Source of the DNA: Marinomonas sp. THO17 | GTDB taxonomy: Bacteria; Pseudomonadota; Gammaproteobacteria; Pseudomonadales; Marinomonadaceae | Direction: 5' to 3' | Length of the DNA: 64,000 nt | Assembly: GCF_040436405.1 (NCBI RefSeq) | Contig: NZ_AP031575.1 | Coordinates: 1,120,501 to 1,184,500, forward strand | Shown: positions 49,616-56,072 of the stretch, in pieces | Position numbering within the stretch: the first letter of the stretch is position 1 | How the letters are laid out: each line of letters begins with the position of its first letter | Made by a program: the position numbers and the translations under genes | The notes under the pieces: generated by a model | Seen by the model: only the letters and a program-made list of their open reading frames with translations | What the model was told of the DNA's origin: nothing | Database searches by the model: none

Positions 49616-50335
49616 TTGATATTTGATAAAGAAAAAGCAAAAGACATAGCAGCAGACCACTGTATCAATGATGAAGAAAGAGCGCTTATTCCTTCATTCG
49701 CTGAAGTTTGCAGTTTTCTTTCAGAATTTCCTAGTGAGCTTTCATGGAAAACGAAGAAGAATAACCCAATAAAACCCGATCCAAATACTGATGAAGGGTT
49801 AAATATCTTAGCTAGTAAATATTTTGAATCTTACCGTAGGTCCGATTTCCCAGCTGAACCTTCGACCGTTCCTGACGAAATGGTATCCGTAATAATGGAG
49901 CAAGCCTATGGTTACACCGCCGAGGAGTGCAAAAGAATTAAGTTAGAGCATCAATACTCTATGTGTGCGGAGAATTGTGTTGGCAATTTACTTGAACGGT
50001 ATATCAATTCTAAATTGAGCAAAAGTCATTGGAATTGGTGCTGTGGTGAGTTTGTGAGAGCAGTTGATTTTATTGGTAGAAATGAGAAAAACGAATGGAT
50101 AGCGCTACAAATAAAAAACAGGGATAACTCAGAAAACTCGTCAAGCAGCGCCATTAGAGATGGAACAAGAATTCAAAAATGGTATCGTTCGTTTTCTAAA
50201 GACACAAAAAAAGGAAGGCCTAGCTTTACACGTTGGGATAAGTTGCCGCCTCTTATGCAAGGTTATGGTCTAAATGAAGAAGATTTTAAAAAATTTGTGA
50301 CATCATATATTGCCAAAGAAAAGACTAAAAAATAA
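49616..50335 (+). CDS. SinI-like type II restriction endonuclease
   Basis: A 239-residue protein. Its core WNWCCGEFVRAVDFIGRN...WIALQIKNRDNSENSSSS resembles SinI-family endonucleases (GGWCC cutters) and presents a PD-(D/E)xK-type active site: Asp in AVDF and Gln-x-Lys in LQIKN. There is no ATG in frame until residue ~88; I use the TTG at 49616, nine bases after AAGG. Longer starts would run into the attC site. It converges on the methyltransferase gene, 19 bases away, inside the same cassette. Family assignment is from memory of motifs; the recognition site is not proven. Confidence 0.7.
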   Translation: MIFDKEKAKDIAADHCINDEERALIPSFAEVCSFLSEFPSELSWKTKKNNPIKPDPNTDEGLNILASKYFESYRRSDFPAEPSTVPDEMVSVIMEQAYGYTAEECKRIKLEHQYSMCAENCVGNLLERYINSKLSKSHWNWCCGEFVRAVDFIGRNEKNEWIALQIKNRDNSENSSSSAIRDGTRIQKWYRSFSKDTKKGRPSFTRWDKLPPLMQGYGLNEEDFKKFVTSYIAKEKTKK

Positions 50336-50354
50336 CAGCGAAGTTAGGGTTTGG

Positions 50355-51776
50355 CTAGCCAAACCCTAACTCTCCCTGCTCAGCTCGAGAATTATGCCCA
50401 TCTACAAGTTTCTGAAACTCCTTTTTCCATTCGGTATTTGTAGTGTTTTTATAACGTGAGTATTTAAAATCTTCATACTGTGCATTATCAAAACCATTCA
50501 ATAAATTTAAAACTAAAGTTCCAACAGCCTTGCCCAGGCTGACCGGCACGGCATTGCCAACTTGCTTGTATTGCTGAATTAAAGGGCCGGCCAACTCCCA
50601 GCTATCAGGAAACTCCTGTATCTTCTTGTACTCTTGAATGGATAGGGGTCTGTCTTCTTCTGGATGAGCAAGATCCGTTGCAGGCATAGCAGGATGGGTG
50701 ACCAGCGTTGGGGAAGGCTTATCCCATGCCAATCGTCTAAGAAAACCGGTCTTTCCTCCACCAGAGTAAAACGATTTGCCCATGGCTTCTTTTTGTAACT
50801 CCACGGGAAGATTTTTCCAATTTTCGCCGGACTTCAACAGTCTGTAATATTTCAGCCTCTTCTCTGGGAAAGTAAGGTGATCATGTTTATTGATCCTCAA
50901 AAGACATTTCTTCAAAGTGTTCCATTTTGGCAAACCATACTCACCATTTTCAGAATGCGTAGGAGTTAGAAATGGCGGTGTTTTTCCGTCACGAGCGCAG
51001 ACAATAATTACTCGCTCTCTAACTTGAGGAGTTCCAAAGTTCGCGGAATTATATAAGTTAAATGAATAGCCATATCCAGATTTTTCAAGCCTTTTTATAA
51101 TGAAGTTTAGAGCGCCACCTTTCAGTTCATCTTCGCTAAGGTCTGGAAAATCTTTTCCTCTTTGCTCATGAGGTCTATGCTCCATTGGGCATGATAAAAG
51201 TCCTCGAACATTTTCAATTACAAAATATTTGGGTCTTAACTCAAGACACAAATCCAGATATTTTAAAAAGACGTTACCACGCTCATCGTTAAAGCCTTTC
51301 CTATTACCTGCTGTACTAAAAGCTTGGCAAGGTGGCCCTCCAACAATCAAATCAATATCATCGCTTTTATTTAATCCGGCTTCACTCCTAATACGTGCAG
51401 CATCGTAGTCATTGATATCTGTTAAAAGAGCAATGTCAGGTTTATTCAAGGCAATAGTTTGCCTACAAAACTTATCTATTTCACAGGCAAGCCGAATGTC
51501 GAAACCAGCCTTCTCTATTCCCAAGTCAAGCCCCATTGCCCCTGAGAAGAAACTTAGTGCAATAGGTTTTGTGCTATTTGTTAAATATGCTGGGTGATCT
51601 TCGGCTACATTGTGAGCTGTTTTTAGTCCATATCTATTCAGGCTAATGGGGTCTATCACCCAAGAATTGCCAATTTTTCTGGCAGCCAAATCTCCTTGGC
51701 GGCACAATGTTCTAACTCTTTGCTCGCTAATATCAAGTTGCAGAGCTGCTTCTTTGATGGTAATTTCGGTACTCAT
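50355..51776 (-). CDS. DNA (cytosine-5) methyltransferase with N-terminal helix-turn-helix
   Basis: A 473-residue modification enzyme. Residues ~4-50 form a MerR/excisionase-type helix-turn-helix (ITIKEAALQLDISEQRVRTL...GNSWVI). The methyltransferase follows: motif I LSFFSGAMGLDLGIEKAG, catalytic Cys in GGPPCQAFSTAGNRKG, ENV in VIENVRGLL, QVRERVIIV and the final QVGNAVPVSLGKAVG. The target recognition region lies around residues 270-390. The ATG at 51776 has AAGGA upstream. It protects host DNA from the convergent endonuclease; a palindrome in its promoter suggests self-control by the N-terminal domain. Confidence 0.9.
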   Translation of the reverse strand: MSTEITIKEAALQLDISEQRVRTLCRQGDLAARKIGNSWVIDPISLNRYGLKTAHNVAEDHPAYLTNSTKPIALSFFSGAMGLDLGIEKAGFDIRLACEIDKFCRQTIALNKPDIALLTDINDYDAARIRSEAGLNKSDDIDLIVGGPPCQAFSTAGNRKGFNDERGNVFLKYLDLCLELRPKYFVIENVRGLLSCPMEHRPHEQRGKDFPDLSEDELKGGALNFIIKRLEKSGYGYSFNLYNSANFGTPQVRERVIIVCARDGKTPPFLTPTHSENGEYGLPKWNTLKKCLLRINKHDHLTFPEKRLKYYRLLKSGENWKNLPVELQKEAMGKSFYSGGGKTGFLRRLAWDKPSPTLVTHPAMPATDLAHPEEDRPLSIQEYKKIQEFPDSWELAGPLIQQYKQVGNAVPVSLGKAVGTLVLNLLNGFDNAQYEDFKYSRYKNTTNTEWKKEFQKLVDGHNSRAEQGELGFG

Positions 51777-51811
51777 TTGTAGTTTCCTTGTCGAAACCTG
51801 TAATAGGTACC

Positions 51812-51839
51812 AATATAACTGTATAAAAATACATGTCAA
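51812..51839 (-). promoter_or_regulatory. Methyltransferase promoter with overlapping palindromic operator
   Basis: On the minus strand TTGACA (51839-51834) and TATATT (51817-51812) are 16 bases apart. The spacer contains TGTATTTTTATACA (51833-51820), a perfect five-base inverted repeat with four bases between arms. Binding there would block RNA polymerase. Confidence 0.65.
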
Positions 51840-51840
51840 G

Positions 51841-51912
51841 CCCTAACAAGGCGCTGCGCTCACTGGCAATTTTACGCTGCGCTACAAATTGCCAGTGAGC
51901 GCAGCGTTAGGC
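51841..51912 (+). repeat. attC recombination site 2
   Basis: CCCTAAC to GTTAGGC (72 bases). The arms CGCTGCGCTCACTGGCAATTT and AAATTGCCAGTGAGCGCAGCG are perfect complements over 21 bases around a short central loop. It is the clearest site of the array. Confidence 0.9.
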
Positions 51913-51922
51913 ATCTATATAA

Positions 51923-52264
51923 ATGAAGATACGAAAAGAACAAACAGTTTGCGAATGGATAGGTGTTAATCCAAATGAACCCTTAGCTGGCACAAAGCTA
52001 GGTATTGCTCTAAGTACTTTAGGCAAAGAACCAATTAATGGCTTAAGGCACAAAGAAGAAAATGGGACAAACGGTTGGTATATTTGGTGCGGTGAAGAAC
52101 TATCAGAAAATCCTGATTTTTTCTCACCGTTGCATGTTGAGCATGTATCTAAATATCTCCCACAAATACTAGAATATTTGGCTCTACCAGCTGGCTATCG
52201 CTTCTTAATAGACAGCAACAACTACGAAGATGTTTGGTTTGATGGCGAATTACTCAATGCATAA
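51923..52264 (+). CDS. Hypothetical cassette protein, Imm33-like
   Basis: A 113-residue acidic protein containing NGWYIWCGEELSENPDFFSPLH and LPAGYRFLIDSNNYEDVWFD. Similar proteins are common in Vibrio and other cassette arrays and resemble the Imm33 (DUF2185) immunity-protein pattern (GWxxxxGxE). That resemblance is tentative. No signal peptide. The stop is inside the next attC site. No partner toxin is next to it. Confidence 0.65.
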   Translation: MKIRKEQTVCEWIGVNPNEPLAGTKLGIALSTLGKEPINGLRHKEENGTNGWYIWCGEELSENPDFFSPLHVEHVSKYLPQILEYLALPAGYRFLIDSNNYEDVWFDGELLNA

Positions 52265-52339
52265 CAAGTACATTAAAAGTCGCCCGCTAAAAGCGTGGGC
52301 TGGACTCGCTGTCGCTCGCGCCTGCTTGCGATGTTAGTT
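52259..52339 (+). repeat. attC-like site 3
   Basis: GCATAAC to GTTAGTT (81 bases) with internal GCCCGC/GCGTGGGC-type pairing; arms are less regular than in site 2. Confidence 0.6.
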
Positions 52340-52361
52340 GTATAAAAGTCTGGAGATATTA

Positions 52362-52736
52362 ATGACGCCAAAAGAGGTAGTGATTTTATTTTGGGAAGCA
52401 ATGGAGTCCAATGATTTTGCCAAAGCTAGTCAATGGCTTTCCGAAGATTTTGAAGGGTTTTGGCCTCAGAGTTCGGAGCTTATTGTTGGACGTGAAAATT
52501 TCACAGCAATAAACCATTATTATCCTGCAAGCGGTAAATGGTTATTTGACATCAATTCTATTGTTTGTGAGGAAAATACGGTTGTAACGGATGTATCAAT
52601 AACTGATGGTGAAGTCAAAGCAAGAGCAATTACATTTCATACCGTAGAAAATGATCTAATCAGGAAACAAGTAGAATTTTGGCCAGAAGATTATCCAGCA
52701 CCGGAGTGGCGCTCGAAATGGATCAAAAAGGTCTAG
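52362..52736 (+). CDS. NTF2/SnoaL-like cassette protein
   Basis: A 124-residue protein with the SnoaL/NTF2-like cone-fold pattern: N-terminal helix VVILFWEAMESNDFAKASQWLSEDF, then GFWPQSSELIVGRENF, and a beta-rich C-terminal half with DGEVKARAITFHTVEND and WPEDYPAPEWR. Members bind or convert small ligands; the substrate here is unknown. The ATG at 52362 follows TGGAG. Single-gene cassette. Confidence 0.72.
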   Translation: MTPKEVVILFWEAMESNDFAKASQWLSEDFEGFWPQSSELIVGRENFTAINHYYPASGKWLFDINSIVCEENTVVTDVSITDGEVKARAITFHTVENDLIRKQVEFWPEDYPAPEWRSKWIKKV

Positions 52737-52749
52737 AGGTATGAAATAC

Positions 52750-52805
52750 AACTAACAAATCGCATCAATTGACATAATGTAGTGGTCAATATTGTGGCGT
52801 TAGTT
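52750..52805 (+). repeat. Short attC-like site 4
   Basis: AACTAAC to GTTAGTT (56 bases), with arms CGCATCAATTGAC and GTCAATATTGTGGCG nearly complementary. The right end overlaps the stop codon of the reversed toxin gene. Confidence 0.75.
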
Positions 52806-53081
52806 GCTTTCAGGGAATTTTTGCTTTTGGTGTAAGACTCGGAGAATGTGAAGGGTTTCGTCTTTTATGAAATAGGAAACTATCATTGAGACTTCAGGAA
52901 TAATTAATAATCTTCCCGGTATACCTTCTCTCTCAACGCCCATTAGAGGTTGTTGATTCAAGTTTTCGATTTTTTTCTCAATTATTGCGTCCGTTTTTTC
53001 TGCTGCTAATGGGTTAAATTCGTACAAGAATTCGAAAATAGCCTCACGATCGTTCAGCGAACTTTTTTCCCAAACGATCAT
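52800..53081 (-). CDS. RelE/ParE-family toxin
   Basis: A 93-residue toxin of the RelE/ParE superfamily: WEKSSLNDREAIFEFLYEFNPLAAEK at the N-terminus, an IPGRLLIIPEVSMIVSYFI core and ILRVLHQKQKFP at the end, the typical ParE/RelE pattern. Its ATG overlaps the antitoxin stop (ATGA), so it is translated after the antitoxin. Target (ribosome or gyrase) is not readable. The module is reversed relative to most of the array. Confidence 0.85.
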   Translation of the reverse strand: MIVWEKSSLNDREAIFEFLYEFNPLAAEKTDAIIEKKIENLNQQPLMGVEREGIPGRLLIIPEVSMIVSYFIKDETLHILRVLHQKQKFPESN

Positions 53082-53362
53082 TTTTTGGCTTTATTCCTAA
53101 TTTTCATTTTTCGAGCTTCCATGTCCAAGTTGGCCTCTTCATGGCTAACAAACTCACTCTGCCCTTTTTCTAACTTGTTAAACGCAGCATTTACTTCATC
53201 AGTAAGCCACTGGTCATGTGTCATTATTTTGCGTTGCTGTTCAGCAAGTTCTTCAGTAAGTTCTCTACAAGCGTCACTTAAAGTACGCCCTTGGCTTTCA
53301 GCCATTGTCTGAGCCAAGCGTTTGGTTTCTTCATCCACTCTAAATTGTATGCGAGTATCCAT
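53078..53362 (-). CDS. RelB/DinJ-family antitoxin
   Basis: A 94-residue antitoxin. MDTRIQFRVDEETKRLAQTMAESQGRTLSDACRE is the ribbon-helix-helix DNA-binding dimer part; the C-terminal helix-rich tail (KLEKGQSEFVSHEEANLDMEARKMK) should wrap the toxin. AAGGAG lies seven bases before the ATG at 53362, which is why later upstream starts are not used. It normally represses its own operon. Confidence 0.87.
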   Translation of the reverse strand: MDTRIQFRVDEETKRLAQTMAESQGRTLSDACRELTEELAEQQRKIMTHDQWLTDEVNAAFNKLEKGQSEFVSHEEANLDMEARKMKIRNKAKK

Positions 53363-53404
53363 GGTAGACTCCTTAGACATGTACGCACAAATGTTAGCAC
53401 GCAC

Positions 53405-53590
53405 ATTGAATTAACGACAACTATCTTCGAAACTTGTCGCCATACTGGTAGAAAAAACGCTGAAGATTCCTCAGGGTCAGAGTAAAATTAAATATGATTC
53501 CGCGAATTCTACTCTGACACCTTTTAATTACCTTTTAATCCATATTGCGAAGATATTTCTCGTTTTGTGCCATTCAATAGTCAAGAAAAT
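53405..53590. other. Antitoxin-upstream gap with RAYT-type palindrome
   Basis: Part of the 446-base gap 53405-53850. It should hold the toxin-antitoxin promoter. GACAA...TTGTC pairs near 53430-53450 could be a decayed attC arm. The palindrome 53475-53521 and the second leader copy (53591-53834) fill the rest; no gene is seen. Confidence 0.3.
53475..53521. repeat. GGTCAGAGTAAAATT palindrome (REP/RAYT-like)
   Basis: TCAGAGTAAAATT and AATTCTACTCTGA pair over 13 bases with one mismatch. The sequence resembles the ends that flank IS200-like REP-associated transposases. A related copy is at 58930-58963. Confidence 0.6.
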
Positions 53591-53834
53591 GCGCGTTTTG
53601 CACTGGCAAGAAATGAAAAAGCGTTTTAGTATCAATGGGTAAGAATCTTCGCAGAAAAAATAACAGGCTGTGCTCACCTAAAAGAAAGATGAAATAACGC
53701 GCACACTCGTTTTTCCATTTTTGGGTTTTGTGAATAGGTTTATAAAAGCATTATTTTTCAGTTACTTATAGAATATTTGGCGAAATTTTGGCATTGTCTA
53801 AACGCGCATGCGCACTATTAAAAATGTTATATGC
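53591..53834 (+). repeat. Repeated cassette leader, copy 2
   Basis: Matches copy 1 at GCGCGTTTTGCACTGG, TTTTAGTATCAATGGGTAAGAAT, ATAACGCGCA and CGCGCATGCGCACTATTAAAA before GTTAT, but carries about 110 extra AT-rich bases between the last two blocks. Confidence 0.65.
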
Positions 53835-53850
53835 TCCAAGGAGGTTTAGC

Positions 53851-54348
53851 ATGGTTTCAGAAATAGATTTCCCAGTAGAAACGAAGATTAATGGTAAAGA
53901 ATTAAACTCATATTACCGAGATTCATTTAAAGTACAGGTTAATAAAGTCGACCTAGAAGCGAAAAATGTATATCACAGCATATTTGGTTTTTTGCCAAAA
54001 CCAATTCAGCTAGCATTATCGTTACGTAATTCAATTGTTAAATACATTGGCTTTTCTGCTAGCAATACTGAAATGAGTTTGCCTCTAGAAGATATAGAAT
54101 CAGGTAAAAAAGCAGGTTTTCTCATTATTGAGTCTGTCGAACCTGATGAAGTTGTTTGTGGCGCTTATGAGCCTAATATGGATATGTGGTTATCAGTTTT
54201 AAAATTGTCAGAGCGCGATTTTGCCGTTTCCACTTTAGTAAATTTAAAAACTAAAACTAGCAAGATATATATGGTGTTTATAAAACCATTTCATAAATTG
54301 GTTGCTAAATATTGTATTAAACAAGCGCTCAAAGCAGGTCGCATATAA
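53851..54348 (+). CDS. DUF2867 family cassette protein
   Basis: A 165-residue protein fitting DUF2867: ELNSYYRDSFKV, AKNVYHSIFGFLPKP and LALSLRNSIVKYIGF are its hallmarks, with LVNLKTKTSKIYMVFIKPFHKLV at the C-terminus. Function unknown. The ATG at 53851 follows AAGGAGG by six bases, an excellent ribosome site. It is AT-rich relative to rapA or gyrA. The TAA lies at the start of the next attC. Confidence 0.85.
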   Translation: MVSEIDFPVETKINGKELNSYYRDSFKVQVNKVDLEAKNVYHSIFGFLPKPIQLALSLRNSIVKYIGFSASNTEMSLPLEDIESGKKAGFLIIESVEPDEVVCGAYEPNMDMWLSVLKLSERDFAVSTLVNLKTKTSKIYMVFIKPFHKLVAKYCIKQALKAGRI

Positions 54349-54446
54349 CAAACGCTTCAACAAAGGACGCAAAAAAGCTTGGCTTGCGTCACTTCGTTCC
54401 TTAATTTTAGTCAAGCTTTTTTGCGCCTGTTAAGCGGGCGCTATGC
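54344..54446 (+). repeat. attC-like site 5
   Basis: ATATAAC to GCTATGC (103 bases). The arms ACGCAAAAAAGCTTG and CAAGCTTTTTTGCGC pair over 14-15 bases, and AACAAACGCTTCAAC / CTGTTAAGCGGGCGC gives the outer boxes. Confidence 0.8.
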
Positions 54447-54461
54447 ATCCAGGAAAGTTAA

Positions 54462-54827
54462 ATGGAAAAAATAAATATCAGTGAAAAGTTTTCTTTGTTC
54501 AGCGAAACGTGGACCCCTAAAATTATTGCCGAATCCAATGGCCAACTTGTCAAAATTGCAAAAGGCGAAGGCGAACTCGTTTGGCATTCACATGAAAATG
54601 AAGATGAGCTATTTATAGTTTTTAAAGGCAAGCTTACATTAATGTTACGGGATCGTTCTGTAACACTGCTTCCTGGAGAGTTGTTTGTCGTCCCAAAAGG
54701 AGTAGAACATTGTCCCGTTGCTGAAGAAAATACACACTTCATGATGATTGAGCCAGCAAGTACTGCACATACAGGAACGGTTGTATCAGAACAGACTGTC
54801 GGCCTTAACAAACAATCGCGTATATGA
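54462..54827 (+). CDS. Cupin domain cassette protein
   Basis: A 121-residue single-cupin protein. Metal ligands lie in VWHSHENEDELFIVFKGKL and the second motif is LLPGELFVVPKGVEHCPV, both complete (HxH...E and H). Small cupins may be isomerases, dioxygenases or binding proteins; nothing in the context tells which. The ATG has AGGA upstream. Confidence 0.88.
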   Translation: MEKINISEKFSLFSETWTPKIIAESNGQLVKIAKGEGELVWHSHENEDELFIVFKGKLTLMLRDRSVTLLPGELFVVPKGVEHCPVAEENTHFMMIEPASTAHTGTVVSEQTVGLNKQSRI

Positions 54828-54828
54828 T

Positions 54829-54933
54829 GCATAACAAAGCGCTTAACTCGTTCACTGCGTTCACTGGGACACAAATGCGGCGCGCCTTCGGCATTATCGC
54901 GCCACGTTCGTGCCCGTTAGCTTAGCGTTATAT
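54829..54933 (+). repeat. attC-like site 6
   Basis: GCATAAC to GTTATAT (105 bases). AAAGCGCTTAAC / GTTAGCTTAGCG-type outer pairing and a GGCGCG/CGCGCC inner hairpin are visible. Confidence 0.72.
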
Positions 54934-54946
54934 CCGAGTTTAAATA

Positions 54947-55387
54947 ATGATCTACAAACTTCTCAAAAGCCATTTGGATACAGATGTGCTTGGATGCTGG
55001 AAGAAACATTTGTCGCACTTTAATAAGGTTATTGGATACTCAGCCACAGGAACAATTTTTCTTATGTCTTCCGAGACAAATGAATACATAGCCTTTTATC
55101 CGAGTATGCCTGGTAATAATTGTAAAAATTACGGTGTATTTAAAAGCGAAGATGAGTTTGAAAATACAATTTTGAAAGAACCTTCATTCCCGCAGTATTG
55201 CTTGTACCCAATTAACCCAGAAGATCTGCAAGTTCTGGAATCGAACCTAGGGCCACTCGACAATGAGCAAGTTTACTACCCTATTCTCGATCCCATTCTT
55301 GGTGGCTCTTTAGAGCTAGGCCGATTTGATAAAGGCAATGTTTGGATCAGGACAGAAATTGTCGGGCAAAATCGGGGCATCGAGTAA
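54947..55387 (+). CDS. DUF1851-like (Tdi1-type immunity) cassette protein
   Basis: A 146-residue protein with the DUF1851/T6SS immunity Tdi1-like pattern: GYSATGTIFLMSSETNEYIAFYPS, NPEDLQVLESNLGPLDNEQVYYPILDPILGGSLEL. Such proteins include immunity factors and many orphan cassette genes. No effector is nearby, so the immunity role is only inferred from the family. Confidence 0.65.
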   Translation: MIYKLLKSHLDTDVLGCWKKHLSHFNKVIGYSATGTIFLMSSETNEYIAFYPSMPGNNCKNYGVFKSEDEFENTILKEPSFPQYCLYPINPEDLQVLESNLGPLDNEQVYYPILDPILGGSLELGRFDKGNVWIRTEIVGQNRGIE

Positions 55388-55389
55388 TG

Positions 55390-55475
55390 CACATAACAAG
55401 CGCATTGCGATTCACACCAGTTGACAATGTGGACAGCAGCGACTAGTTTGCACCTCGTTGCGCAACACGCTACAC
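55390..55475 (+). repeat. Degenerate attC-like site 7 with a promoter inside
   Basis: CACATAACAAGCGCATTGCGA at the left can pair with TCGTTGCGCAACACGC at the right, but the right end (CGCTACAC) departs from GTTRRRY. Inside, TTGACA (55421-55426) and TAGTTT (55444-55449) are 17 bases apart and could drive higBA. Confidence 0.45.
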
Positions 55476-55483
55476 TCAATCAG

Positions 55484-55762
55484 ATGATTAAGTCATTTAA
55501 ACATAAAGGTCTGAAGTTGTTTTTCGAAACAGGAAAAACGTCAGGCATTCAGACAATGCACGCGAAGAAACTTCGTATGCAATTAGCGGCTATCCATACC
55601 GCACAAACCATCGATGACATTAATCTACCCGGTTTTTCCCTTCATCAACTTAAGGGAGACAGGGCCAATATTTGGTCAATATCAATTAACGGTAATTGGA
55701 GAGTTACTTTCGAGTTCACGGATGGTAATGCTTACATCTTAAATTACGAGGATTATCACTAA
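55484..55762 (+). CDS. higB: HigB-family toxin
   Basis: A 92-residue HigB-type (RelE superfamily) mRNA-cleaving toxin: MIKSFKHKGLKLFFETG start, LRMQLAAIHTAQTIDDINLPGF, and NIWSISINGNWRVTFEF with the catalytic basic/aromatic residues, ending YLNYEDYH-like (ILNYEDYH). Toxin precedes antitoxin, as in higBA. The ATG at 55484 is chosen; upstream frame is attC sequence. The stop overlaps the antitoxin start by one base. Confidence 0.92.
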   Translation: MIKSFKHKGLKLFFETGKTSGIQTMHAKKLRMQLAAIHTAQTIDDINLPGFSLHQLKGDRANIWSISINGNWRVTFEFTDGNAYILNYEDYH

Positions 55763-56055
55763 TGAATATGCATAACCCACCACACCCAGGTGAATTTATC
55801 GAAACCATTTACATGGCACCACATGGCATCAGTTGCCGAGCATTAGCGAAGCATCTTGGTGTGGCGGCCTCAACCCTTAATCGAATCGTCAAAGGCAAAA
55901 GTGCTGTCACGCCAGAAATGGCTTTAAGGCTATCAAAAGTATTGGGACGAAGCCCCGAAAGTTGGCTTAGCATGCAGGACAATTATGAACTTTGGCAGGC
56001 CAAGCAAAACATCAACTTAGACAATGTTCAGCCAATCGATCTGACGGCAGCCTAA
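55762..56055 (+). CDS. higA: HigA-family antitoxin
   Basis: A 97-residue XRE-type antitoxin. NPPHPGEFIETIYM is the family start; the helix-turn-helix is CRALAKHLGVAASTLNRIVKGKSAVTPEMALRLSKVL, followed by SPESWLSMQDNYELWQA. It neutralises HigB and represses the operon. Last cassette of the array; a TAACAGGC after the stop may be the remains of its attC, after which the right repeat block begins. Confidence 0.93.
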   Translation: MNMHNPPHPGEFIETIYMAPHGISCRALAKHLGVAASTLNRIVKGKSAVTPEMALRLSKVLGRSPESWLSMQDNYELWQAKQNINLDNVQPIDLTAA

Positions 56056-56072
56056 CAGGCTTGATAGCTTTT

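Larger units (their letters stand above)
49162..56055 (+). mobile_element. Integron-type gene cassette array without an integrase (CALIN)
   Basis: Nine small transcription units separated by attC-like sites with left ends of the type (GCAT/CCCT)AAC and right ends of the type GTT(A/R)RRY, all in one orientation. Several stop codons fall inside the left end of the attC, as in integron cassettes. Cargo types (toxin-antitoxin, restriction-modification, DUF cassette proteins) and lower GC fit. No intI or attI is visible in the window, and both sides are bounded by related complex repeats. Confidence 0.8.

Noticed and set aside
53425-53455. Possible attC for the reversed toxin-antitoxin cassette
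   Set aside because: GACAA/TTGTC arms exist, but no GTTRRRY end is found.
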